A stretch of 64,000 nt of DNA, from contig NZ_BJND01000046.1 in NCBI RefSeq assembly GCF_006539505.1, positions 20,106-84,105 of the forward strand. Direction: 5' to 3'. This DNA is from Streptomyces spinoverrucosus. GTDB lineage: Bacteria; Actinomycetota; Actinomycetes; Streptomycetales; Streptomycetaceae. A program made the position numbers and the translations under genes. This document shows, piece by piece, positions 7,532-14,991 of this stretch (its first letter is position 1; every line of letters starts with the position of its first letter). The notes below the pieces were generated by a model. The model saw only the letters and a program-made list of their open reading frames with translations, was not told the origin of the DNA and did no database searches.

Positions 7532-8414
7532 GACGGTCGCGCCCCGCGAGGTGCGGGAGACGGCGGCCGTCGAGGCGGGCCTGGACGCGCTGGACAGCGC
7601 ACCCGCCGGGACCGCCCGGAGGCCCGTCGGACGGCTGCTGCGACAGCGGCTGCTGCCGCCCGTGGTGGCCGTCGTCCTGGTCCTGCTCGCCTGGCAGGCC
7701 GCGTACGAGGCCGAGCTCAAGCCGGACTATCTGCTGCCCTCGCCCGCCGACGTGGGGCGGGCGCTGTCGGACCAGTGGTACGAGGGGACGCTGTTCTCGA
7801 CGGTGTGGACCAGCATGGAGCGCGGCGCGCTCGGTTTCGCCGCGGCCGTGCTCCTCGGGACCGCGCTGGGGCTGCTGCTCAGTGCGGTACGGCCACTGCG
7901 GGTCGCCGTCGGGCCGGTGCTGTCCGGGTTGCAGTCGCTGCCGTCGGTGGCGTGGGTGCCGGCGGCGGTGGTGTGGTTCGGGCTGACCGACGCCACGATC
8001 TACGCGGTGATCCTGCTCGGGGCCGTGCCGTCCGTCGCGAACGGGTTGCTGTCCGGGGTCGACCAGGTGCCGCCGCTGTATCTGCGGGCCGGTCGGGTAC
8101 TGGGCGCCACCGGGGCCGCCCGGGTGCGGTACGTACTGCTGCCGGCCGCGCTGCCCGGCTATCTGACCGGCCTCAAACAGGGCTGGGCGTTCGCCTGGCG
8201 GTCCCTGATGGCGGCCGAACTGATCGCCAGCTCCCCGGAATTGGGGCTCGGCCTCGGCCAGCTGCTGGAGAACGCCCGCTCCTACCAGGACATGGCACTG
8301 GTGCTGGCCACCATCGGGGAGATCCTCGTCGTGGGCATCGCGGTGGACCTGCTGCTGTTCGCTCCACTGGAGCGGCGGGTGTTGCGGTCGCGGGGGCTGG
8401 CGGGGGCGCGGTGA
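7518..8414 (+). CDS. ssuC: sulfonate/nitrate-type ABC transporter permease
   Basis: A 298-residue inner-membrane permease with a hydrophilic N-terminal tail (about 45 residues) and roughly six hydrophobic segments. The ABC-interacting EAA-like loop is around AGRVLGATGAARVRYVLLPAALPGYLTG. Segments such as LPSVAWVPAAVVWFGL are typical of the SsuC/TauC family. It overlaps ssuB and closes the transporter part of the operon, 12 bases before a PucR regulator. The imported compound is probably a sulfonate, judged only by neighbouring sulfur genes. Confidence 0.88.
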   Translation: MAAGETVAPREVRETAAVEAGLDALDSAPAGTARRPVGRLLRQRLLPPVVAVVLVLLAWQAAYEAELKPDYLLPSPADVGRALSDQWYEGTLFSTVWTSMERGALGFAAAVLLGTALGLLLSAVRPLRVAVGPVLSGLQSLPSVAWVPAAVVWFGLTDATIYAVILLGAVPSVANGLLSGVDQVPPLYLRAGRVLGATGAARVRYVLLPAALPGYLTGLKQGWAFAWRSLMAAELIASSPELGLGLGQLLENARSYQDMALVLATIGEILVVGIAVDLLLFAPLERRVLRSRGLAGAR

Positions 8415-8426
8415 GGGGGTGGCGGA

Positions 8427-9746
8427 GTGGGTCAGGAAGGCGCCGGGGTGGGGCGTATCTGCTGTACTGGCTGGGTGAGTGTGTCGTCGTGGCTGTTGCG
8501 GCTGGCGCCCTCGGTGGCGGCGCCGGTGGCGGTGTGCTCGGACGAGACCCTGGCCGCGGCGCGCGGGCCGCTGGGGTCGGGGCCGGTCGGCTGGGGCGTC
8601 GAGGTCGCCCGGGACATGGCGGCGCACATCGTGCGGCACGTGCCCGAGCACGGCGGGCCCGGCGCGTATCCGCCGTTCCACCGGGCGGTGGAGGCGACGG
8701 TGCTGCAGGCGCTGCGCGGGCTGCTCACCGAACCGGAGCCGAAGGGCTCGCTGGTGGTGCCCGAGGCGATGGCGAGCAACGCCGAACTGGCCCGTCGTAA
8801 CGTGCCGTTGGAGCGCGTGCTGCGCGGGGTGCGGCTCGGGCACGCGTATCTGCACGGGCGGCTGATGGAGGCGCTCGACAAGGAGCCGGACGACGTCCGG
8901 ATCCAGGAGAGCCACCGGGTCAGCGAGCTGCTGTTCGTCTACGCCGATGTGCAGGCCAGCCGGCTCGCGGAGGAGTACGTCGCCGAACGGGACCGCTGGC
9001 GGCGCGGCCGGGAGGCGGCACGCCGCCGGATCGTGGACGACCTGCTGGCCGGGCGGGCGGTCGGCGGCGCGGTCGCGCTCCGCACGCTCGGCTACGAACT
9101 GGCCCGCCATCACGTGGCGTTCATCGTCACGTCCGGTTCACCCGACACGTCCGTGGAGGAACTGCGGGCGCTGGCCGGGGAGCTGAGCCGGGCGGCCGGG
9201 GCGGAGAACCTGCTCAGCGTGGCGGCGGGCAGCGCCGAGCTGTGGGCGTGGGCGTGCTGGCCGACCGAGCCCCCGAGGGATGCGCTCGCCTGCCTGCCTC
9301 GGCTGGTCCCCGAGCGCCGTCCGCTTCTGGCCGCTCTGGGCCCGGTGGGGTACGGCGCGGAAGGCTTCCGGCGCAGTCACCGCGGGGCCCGCGAGGCGCG
9401 GCGCGTGGCCCACTTCGGCCACACCGGATGGCTGTGCGACTACGCCGAGGTGAGTACGGCGGCTCTGCTCACCGCCGATGTGGAGCACGCCCGGTGGTTT
9501 GCGGCGCGGGTGCTCGGGGGGCTGGGCGCCGACGATCCGCGGGTGCGGGAGCTGCGGGAGACGCTGCGGGTGTATCTGGCGGAGGGGCGCAGCCCGCAGG
9601 GGGCGGCCGAGCGGCTGTTCGTGGCGCGGAACACGGTGACGTATCGGGTGCGGCGGGCGGTGGAGCTGCTGGGGCGGCCGTTGGAGCAGGACGCGCTGGA
9701 GCTGCGGATGGCCTTGGAGATCGTGCGGTTGCTGGGGCCGGGGTAG
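8427..9746 (+). CDS. PucR/CdaR-family transcriptional regulator
   Basis: A protein of up to 439 residues. The C-terminal 60 residues hold the PucR helix-turn-helix (LAEGRSPQGAAERLFVARNT, then VTYRVRRAVELLG), and the middle matches the GGDEF-like regulator domain of CdaR proteins. The start is uncertain: GTG 8427 follows the ssuC stop by 12 bases with a GAGGGGG stretch upstream, while GTG 8475 gives a shorter protein beginning MSVSSWLLRLAP without an obvious ribosome site. Linkage suggests it controls the sulfation operon. The effector is unknown; relatives sense purines, sugars or amino acids. Confidence 0.8.
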   Translation: MGQEGAGVGRICCTGWVSVSSWLLRLAPSVAAPVAVCSDETLAAARGPLGSGPVGWGVEVARDMAAHIVRHVPEHGGPGAYPPFHRAVEATVLQALRGLLTEPEPKGSLVVPEAMASNAELARRNVPLERVLRGVRLGHAYLHGRLMEALDKEPDDVRIQESHRVSELLFVYADVQASRLAEEYVAERDRWRRGREAARRRIVDDLLAGRAVGGAVALRTLGYELARHHVAFIVTSGSPDTSVEELRALAGELSRAAGAENLLSVAAGSAELWAWACWPTEPPRDALACLPRLVPERRPLLAALGPVGYGAEGFRRSHRGAREARRVAHFGHTGWLCDYAEVSTAALLTADVEHARWFAARVLGGLGADDPRVRELRETLRVYLAEGRSPQGAAERLFVARNTVTYRVRRAVELLGRPLEQDALELRMALEIVRLLGPG

Positions 9747-10067
9747 GGAGCGACTCGCTGCAAGTGCCGGGCCATGTAGTCGATCGGGTGCGGCAGCGTC
9801 GTGGTTGATCGCGCCCACGCGGCGGAGCCGCATATCGATACAGCCCCGTGCCCCTTTTGGGGCGTTGCATGAGGCGCGTGTCCCAAAAGTGCGGCGGAGT
9901 TTGGGGCGCCGTACCAAAGCCCGGAGGGGCTTGCGGTCGTTGACTGCTTGACGAGGTCGAACTCCCGGGGCCCGGTGGGGCAACGGGAGAACAACAGCAC
10001 CCGACTTCGCATCCCCCAGTGCGTACCCGCAGCCCCGTACACCTCCTCAGCCTCCCCGGGATCCGCC
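9747..10067. other. Non-coding gap with a GC hairpin
   Basis: I see no gene in this 321-bp gap. GCCCC-TTTT-GGGGC (9850-9863) forms a 5-bp stem with a T4 loop, and related TCCCAAAA and GTTTGGGGC strings follow within 60 bases, giving a cluster of CCCC/GGGG-flanked A/T runs. It may be a weak terminator for the PucR gene or part of the promoter of the next gene. No good -10/-35 pair was found. Confidence 0.4.
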
Positions 10068-11180
10068 ATGCCCAACTTCCCCGCGCCCACCCGCCGCACC
10101 CTCCTGCGTACCGCCGCCGTCGCCTCCGGTGTCGGTGCGGTCGCCGCGCTTCCCCTGCGCCCCACCCCGGCGGTCGCCGTACCGCACCAGGGCACCCAGC
10201 TCGTGCTGCTCGGCACCAGCGGCGGGCCCGTCCCCATGCACGGGCGGGCCGGAATCTGTTCCGCGCTGGTCGTCCACGGGCGGGTGTATCTCGTGGACTG
10301 CGGGCCGGGCACGTTCGGCCGGTACGCGGAGGCCTGGCTGACGGCCGAGCAGCTCACGGCGGTGTTCGTCACGCATCTGCACTCGGACCACCTGTCGGAC
10401 CTGTACCCGCTGCTGTGGTTGCGGTTCGGGGGTTTCCAGCCGCTGGGCGGGCCCGTGCACATCTATGGCCCCGGTTCCGCCGGTACGCTCCCCGCCGTCC
10501 ACCCCGCCGGGCGCAGCGTCCGTACCGTGTGCCCGTCCGAACCCGCCCCCGGCACCAAGGACCTGATCGCCGGTCACCTCGCCGCGACCGCCTACGACAT
10601 CAACGTCCGGATGCGCAGCGAGGGCTGGCCGGACATCCGTGAGCTGATCGTGCCGCACGACATCCGGTTCCGCCCGCCCAAGGGCGCCGGGCCGCGGAAG
10701 CTGATGGCGCCGCCGATGGAGCCGTTCGAGGTGATGCGGGACGAGCGGGTGCGGGTCACGGCGGTGCTGGTGGAGCATCCGCCGGTCTACCCGTCCTTCG
10801 CGTACCGCTTCGACACCGCTGACGGGTCGGTCGTGTTCAGCGGCGACACCGCGCCGTGCGGAAACGTGGCCCGGCTGGCGCGCGGTGCGGACGTCCTGGT
10901 GCACGAGGTGATGGACCTGGACACCCTCGCCCTCGGCGGGCTGAAACCGGCCCAGCGGCGGCACATGGAGATCAGCCACACCGACGCCACCCGGCTCGGC
11001 CCACTCGCCGAACGCGCCGGCGTACCCACGCTGGTCCTGAGCCACCTGGTCCCCGGCGCCACCAACATCGTCCCGAACGCCACGTGGCACGCCAAGGCGA
11101 GCCGGGGCTACTCGGGGCGCGTGGTCGTCGGCCACGACCTGGCCCGCCTGCCGGTCGGCTCCGCCGCTCGACGGGATTAG
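10068..11180 (+). CDS. Tat-exported metallo-beta-lactamase-fold hydrolase
   Basis: A 370-residue protein beginning with a twin-arginine signal (TRRTLLRTAAVASG, then an Ala-rich core). The mature part is a zinc-binding metallo-beta-lactamase fold: TSGGPVPMHGRAG, VDCGPG, the metal motif THLHSDHLSDLY (about residues 101-112), SGDTAPC and a late LSHLVPG histidine. The layout resembles RNase Z/PhnP-like hydrolases and class II (zinc) arylsulfatases. A periplasmic location argues against tRNA processing. Next to a PAPS/sulfotransferase operon, a secreted arylsulfatase is attractive but unproven. ATG 10068 was chosen because it puts the signal peptide at the N-terminus; no clear ribosome site precedes it. 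Confidence 0.78.
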   Translation: MPNFPAPTRRTLLRTAAVASGVGAVAALPLRPTPAVAVPHQGTQLVLLGTSGGPVPMHGRAGICSALVVHGRVYLVDCGPGTFGRYAEAWLTAEQLTAVFVTHLHSDHLSDLYPLLWLRFGGFQPLGGPVHIYGPGSAGTLPAVHPAGRSVRTVCPSEPAPGTKDLIAGHLAATAYDINVRMRSEGWPDIRELIVPHDIRFRPPKGAGPRKLMAPPMEPFEVMRDERVRVTAVLVEHPPVYPSFAYRFDTADGSVVFSGDTAPCGNVARLARGADVLVHEVMDLDTLALGGLKPAQRRHMEISHTDATRLGPLAERAGVPTLVLSHLVPGATNIVPNATWHAKASRGYSGRVVVGHDLARLPVGSAARRD

Positions 11181-11243
11181 CGCATGTCGTTCGCGCGGCG
11201 GCCCGGGTTAACGCCTACTGGATCACGCCGCCACCCGCCGGGA

Positions 11244-12548
11244 TCAACGCCCACCGTTCGCGCCGCCCCGGCCGATCCCGCCGCCCCGGCCGATCTCCCC
11301 GCGCAGGCGCTGGGCGCGCAGGACCAGTTCCAGTTCGAAGCGGCGGTCGGGGTTGTCGATCTCGTCGCCCCACAGCTCCCGTATCTGGCGTAACCGGTAC
11401 CGGACGGTCTGAGGATGCACACCGAGCCGCGCCGCCACCTCCGGCGCCCCGCCCCGCGTCTCCAGCCAGGCCAGCAGGGTCTCCGCGAGCCGCCGGGCGT
11501 GGGCGGGACCGCAGTGTGCGAGCGGGGCGAGGCAGCGCAGGGCCAGGTCGTCGAGGAGTTCCTCGGGCTGGAGCAGGACCAGCGCCTCGGTGTGCTCGGT
11601 GCAGAACAGCACCTCCCCGGCGGGCAGCAGCCGCCGCTCCATCAGGCGTACGGCGGCCTCGGCCCAGCGCAGCGACTTCGCGGCGTCGGCCAGCGGCACC
11701 GGCGGCCCGATCGCGCCCGCCCAGCCGCCGAGCGCCCGTTGCAGCAGCTCGCCCCGCCCGGCGGCGTCCGGCTCGGGCACGACCATGCGGGGCTGCTCGT
11801 ACTCCAGGTCGAGCAGCACGCCCTGCCCGACCGCCGGCGCGACCGCCTCCCGCGCCGGGCGCAGCAGCACCCCGACGGCGACCTTCTCGGGCAGCTGCCA
11901 GCCGATCCGGGCGGCGCGTTCGGCGAGGGCGTCGGCGGGGTCGCCGCGGTGGCGTTCGGTGAGCAGCAGCTCCATGAGGCGGCGTTGCAGGCGCAGCCGT
12001 TCCCCGGCCTGGCGGGCCGCGGCCTCGGCGTAGCCGCGCACGGACTGGTCGACCAGGCCGTCGAGGTACTCGTAGCCCGCGTCGACCAGTTCGTACATCG
12101 CGGGCGGCGGGATCTGCACGCGCTGGCCGATGTCGGCGAAACGGCGCCAGGCCAGTCGTACCCCCATCCGGTAGATGGCCTGGAGGGAGTCGAGGGTGCG
12201 GCCGTTGTAGCCCTCGCCGCGGCCGAAGTCCTGGAAGACGCCGGGCGGCACGGTGGGGCGGCCCGTCGAGTAGTCGGCGTGCTCCAGGTGCTGCACGAAC
12301 ACCTCGATGGCACGCCGGATGCCGACCAGCGCCATCGGCTCGCCGTTCTCGTCCAGCACGAGCGGCAGCTGCGGGTACTCGCGGCGGATCTCGCGCAGGA
12401 TCTCCTCGGCCAGCTCGGGCGCCTCGGCCATGGCGATCGCCGCGAACCGGCGCACCTGGAGCCGGGGCACGTCGTGCCAGGCGGAACGGGGCGTACCGGC
12501 CGTGCCGGTGCGGGCGGCCGGAGTGACGGTTGCCGGGCGAGCCGTCAC
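11244..12548 (-). CDS. PucR/CdaR-family transcriptional regulator
   Basis: A 434-residue regulator. The C-terminal PucR helix-turn-helix reads VAARLGVHPQTVRYRLRQIR. The N-terminal two thirds are helical and resemble the sensory region of streptomycete PucR proteins. The tail carries near-repeats of GRGG. Codon 386 (reverse complement of 11391-11393) is TTA, placed inside the recognition helix region, so the protein should be made only when the bldA tRNA is available. The stop lies 63 bases from the convergent hydrolase gene. A tiny DUF2613-like gene sits 3 bases upstream on the same strand. Target unknown. Confidence 0.83.
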   Translation of the reverse strand: MTARPATVTPAARTGTAGTPRSAWHDVPRLQVRRFAAIAMAEAPELAEEILREIRREYPQLPLVLDENGEPMALVGIRRAIEVFVQHLEHADYSTGRPTVPPGVFQDFGRGEGYNGRTLDSLQAIYRMGVRLAWRRFADIGQRVQIPPPAMYELVDAGYEYLDGLVDQSVRGYAEAAARQAGERLRLQRRLMELLLTERHRGDPADALAERAARIGWQLPEKVAVGVLLRPAREAVAPAVGQGVLLDLEYEQPRMVVPEPDAAGRGELLQRALGGWAGAIGPPVPLADAAKSLRWAEAAVRLMERRLLPAGEVLFCTEHTEALVLLQPEELLDDLALRCLAPLAHCGPAHARRLAETLLAWLETRGGAPEVAARLGVHPQTVRYRLRQIRELWGDEIDNPDRRFELELVLRAQRLRGEIGRGGGIGRGGANGGR

Positions 12549-12551
12549 CGG

Positions 12552-12704
12552 TCAGTCCCCCTGACCCGCTTGTTCGTACGTGATCAGTGGGCTGTTTGGC
12601 TGCTCGGGGGTGGCTTCGAGCAGTGCGACGATGCCGAGCGCGGCGCCCACGGCGAGGGCGGCCGCGACCACGACGGTCACGGTGGCGGCGATCAGTCTGG
12701 ACAT
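12552..12704 (-). CDS. DUF2613-like small membrane protein
   Basis: A 50-residue ORF: Met-Ser-Arg-Leu, then an uninterrupted Ala/Val-rich transmembrane or signal segment (residues 5-29), then a short polar tail ending QAGQGD. An AGAGAGG stretch lies upstream of the ATG. It resembles the DUF2613 family of small actinobacterial membrane/secreted proteins. In mycobacteria, as I remember, Rv0236A of this family sits beside aftD (Rv0236c); here an AftD-like gene is 2.3 kb away across a divergent promoter. It is probably a small partner of the glycan system. Function unknown. Confidence 0.7.
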   Translation of the reverse strand: MSRLIAATVTVVVAAALAVGAALGIVALLEATPEQPNSPLITYEQAGQGD

Positions 12705-13012
12705 GCAGGGTCAGCCTCTCTGGTCCAGAGTCCGGAGGTCGTCCCCACCCCGGCATGCCCGCCCTGCCCGTCGGCCCAGTGTCGGTGGGTGTGCGAGTGC
12801 CGTCAAGGGCCGGAATCGGACCGACGCTCACGTTGTGACGTGACGTCAGGTACAACAAGCGCCGAAATTGTCATGCCGGTGAGTAGCCGTGACGAACGCC
12901 TGGGCGAAAACTGTCCAACCCCACCCCGAGCACAGCCTGTCCACAGCCCCGGCTCAAGAGGTACCCCTTCCCCCACATCGAGTACCGCACCCCGAGACGA
13001 GTTGGAGCACCC
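12705..13012. promoter_or_regulatory. Divergent promoter region between DUF2613 and the glycan operon
   Basis: A 308-bp non-coding gap between divergent genes. A perfect 8-bp palindrome TGACGTCA (12841-12848) lies between GTTGT (12832-12836) and ACAAC (12852-12856), giving a 25-bp site with dyad-like ends. This is a candidate operator for the 12-kb operon that starts at 13013. No other gene or RNA was seen. Confidence 0.4.
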
Positions 13013-14164
13013 ATGCCCCAGCACGTGCCGCCGCCGCTGCGCACCGCGCTCCCCCGGCCGCAGCAGCACCCCTCGGCGCTTCCCCCAACCCCGCGCCGAA
13101 TCGTTTTCCTCGCCCACCGGGACCTCGGCAACCCGGCCGCCGGCGGCTCCGAGCTGCTCGTCGACCGGCTGGCCGAGGGCCTGACCCGCCTCGGCCACCA
13201 GGTCACCCTGCTGTGCGGCGGCCCCGCGGCCTTCCGCGACTACCGGGTCGTCTCGGCGGGCGGCCCCTACGGCCACTATCTGCGCGCCCGCTCCGCCTTC
13301 GCCCGCCAGATCGGCGACTGCGATCTGCTGGTCGAGGTGTGCAACGGCATGCCCTACCTCGCCCCCCTGTGGCATCGCGGCCCCACCCTCTGCCTGGTCA
13401 ACCACGTCCACTCCGACCTGTGGCGGATGCGGTTCGGCGGGCCGCTCGCGCCCGCCGCCCGGATCGGCCGAAGACTCGAACACTGGGCGCTGACCGGGGC
13501 GCAGTCCCGCAGCCTGCTGGTCGCCGTCTCCCCGTCCACCGCGCATGCGCTGCGCGCGCTCGGCGTCGAACGTGAGCGCATCCGGGTCGTCCACAACGGC
13601 GTCGAGGAACCCGGGCCGCGCGCCGACCGCTCGGCCGAGCCGTTGTTCGTGGCGGTCGGTCGGCTTGTCGAGTACAAGCGGATCGATCTGCTGCTGCGGT
13701 TGTGGGAGCGGGTGCGGCCGGTTACCGGTGGGCGGCTGGTGATCGTGGGGGACGGGCCGGAAAGGGAACGGCTGCGCGGGCTCGCGGGGCCGGACGTGGA
13801 GTTCACCGGGCATGTCTCCGAGGCCGAGAAGCACCGTCTGTTGTGTGCGGCGTGGCTGTTGCTGCATCCGTCGGCGGTGGAGGGGTGGGGACTGGTGGTG
13901 ACTGAGGCTGCCGCCCGTGAGACGCCGACCATTGCTTTTGATGTGCCTGGGCTGCGGGATTCCGTCGTGGACGGGGAGACCGGTGTGCTCGCGCACGGTG
14001 AGTCTTCATTTGCTGCCGCCTGGTGCACGTTGGCCCTGTCGGGACTTCGCCGGGAGTTGATGGGCAAGGCTGCGCGGGATCGGGCGGCGCAGTATCGGTG
14101 GGACCGGACCGTGAGGCAGTTCCGTGCGGTTGCCTCCGAGGCGGTGAGGGGCTGGGTGCCGTGA
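13013..14164 (+). CDS. GT4-type glycosyltransferase
   Basis: A 383-residue GT-B glycosyltransferase. The N-terminal domain has the glycine-rich acceptor loop NPAAGGSELLVDRLAEGL. The C-terminal Rossmann half has the family 4 signatures FVAVGRLVEYKRIDLLL, IVGDGPERERL, HPSAVEGWGLVVTEAAA and the retaining E-x7-E arrangement. It would transfer a sugar nucleotide-derived unit on the cytoplasmic face. A GGAG ribosome site precedes the ATG. It heads a chain of overlapping genes including an AftD-like membrane glycosyltransferase, so it probably builds or primes the same surface glycan. Sugar unknown. Confidence 0.87.
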   Translation: MPQHVPPPLRTALPRPQQHPSALPPTPRRIVFLAHRDLGNPAAGGSELLVDRLAEGLTRLGHQVTLLCGGPAAFRDYRVVSAGGPYGHYLRARSAFARQIGDCDLLVEVCNGMPYLAPLWHRGPTLCLVNHVHSDLWRMRFGGPLAPAARIGRRLEHWALTGAQSRSLLVAVSPSTAHALRALGVERERIRVVHNGVEEPGPRADRSAEPLFVAVGRLVEYKRIDLLLRLWERVRPVTGGRLVIVGDGPERERLRGLAGPDVEFTGHVSEAEKHRLLCAAWLLLHPSAVEGWGLVVTEAAARETPTIAFDVPGLRDSVVDGETGVLAHGESSFAAAWCTLALSGLRRELMGKAARDRAAQYRWDRTVRQFRAVASEAVRGWVP

Positions 14165-14991
14165 CGCCTATGCGCCGTGCTGGTGAAGTCGTCCGGCGGC
14201 TGCGGGTTCGTTGTGGCTGGTCGCGCAGTTCCCCGCGCCCCTTACCGGCGTCGCCTCGCCGGGGTTTCAAGGATCCGTCTTTTCGGCGTTCCCTTGCCCT
14301 CTTCCGGGCGTTCCGCCACGAACAGCACGCCCCGGACGCCTGCTACGCCCTCCTCGCCCGCGACGCCGTCTCCCAAGTCGAGGCCTACGACGGTCCCGTC
14401 GCCGGGCGGATCGTTGTCGATGTCGGTGGGGGTAGTGGGCACTTCACCGAGGGGTTTCGGCGGCGTGGTGCGCAGGCCTACCTGTTTGAGCCCGACGTGC
14501 GTGAGCTGGGCGAGAAGCCGCCCGATGGCGCCGTGGTCGCCGACGGGTATCTGCTGCCGCTGGCCGACGGGGTGGCCGACGTCACCTTCTCGTCCAATGT
14601 GCTGGAGCACGTGGCCGACCCGCAGACGTTTCTCAGTGAGCTGGCGCGTGTGACCCGGCCCGGTGGGCTGATCTACGTGTCGTTCACCAACTGGCTGTCG
14701 CCGTGGGGCGGGCACGAGTGGGCCCCGTGGCACTACTTCGGCGCCGAACGGGCCCGCGCCCGCTACCGGCGTCGTACCGGAAAGCCCGCCAAGCACACCC
14801 TCGGCGAGAACCTCTTCGCCGTGCACATCGGCCCCACCCTGCGGCAGGTCCGCGCCCGTGACGACGTCACGCTCGTCACGGCGCGGTCCCGCTACTGGCC
14901 CTTCCTCCCGGAGGCCGTCGTCAAGGCGCCCGGCATCCGCGAGGTGGCCACCTGGAACCTCCTCCTCATCCTCCGGCGGTGTCCCCCATGA
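14161..14991 (+). CDS. SAM-dependent class I methyltransferase
   Basis: A 276-residue protein. The SAM-binding loop is VVDVGGGSGHFTEGF, followed by LPLADGVADVTFSSNVLEHV and a VTRPGGLIYVSF strand, as in methyltransferase family 11. The GTG start overlaps the upstream stop (GTGA). Residues about 16-30 are encoded by a segment that looks like a common streptomycete intergenic repeat and introduce a TTA at codon 28 (14242-14244). The first 40 residues therefore look foreign, and no later convincing start exists before the conserved part. It probably methylates a glycan or its lipid carrier. Confidence 0.8.
   Translation: MTPMRRAGEVVRRLRVRCGWSRSSPRPLPASPRRGFKDPSFRRSLALFRAFRHEQHAPDACYALLARDAVSQVEAYDGPVAGRIVVDVGGGSGHFTEGFRRRGAQAYLFEPDVRELGEKPPDGAVVADGYLLPLADGVADVTFSSNVLEHVADPQTFLSELARVTRPGGLIYVSFTNWLSPWGGHEWAPWHYFGAERARARYRRRTGKPAKHTLGENLFAVHIGPTLRQVRARDDVTLVTARSRYWPFLPEAVVKAPGIREVATWNLLLILRRCPP
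14205..14245 (+). repeat. Streptomyces intergenic-type repeat fused into a coding start
   Basis: The core GGTCGCGCAGTTCCCCGCGC (14219-14238), preceded by GGTTCGTTGTGGCT and followed by CCCTTA, matches from memory a short element seen many times between genes in Streptomyces genomes. Here it lies inside the first 30 codons of the methyltransferase. No second full copy was found in this window; its repetitive nature is recalled, not computed. Confidence 0.5.
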
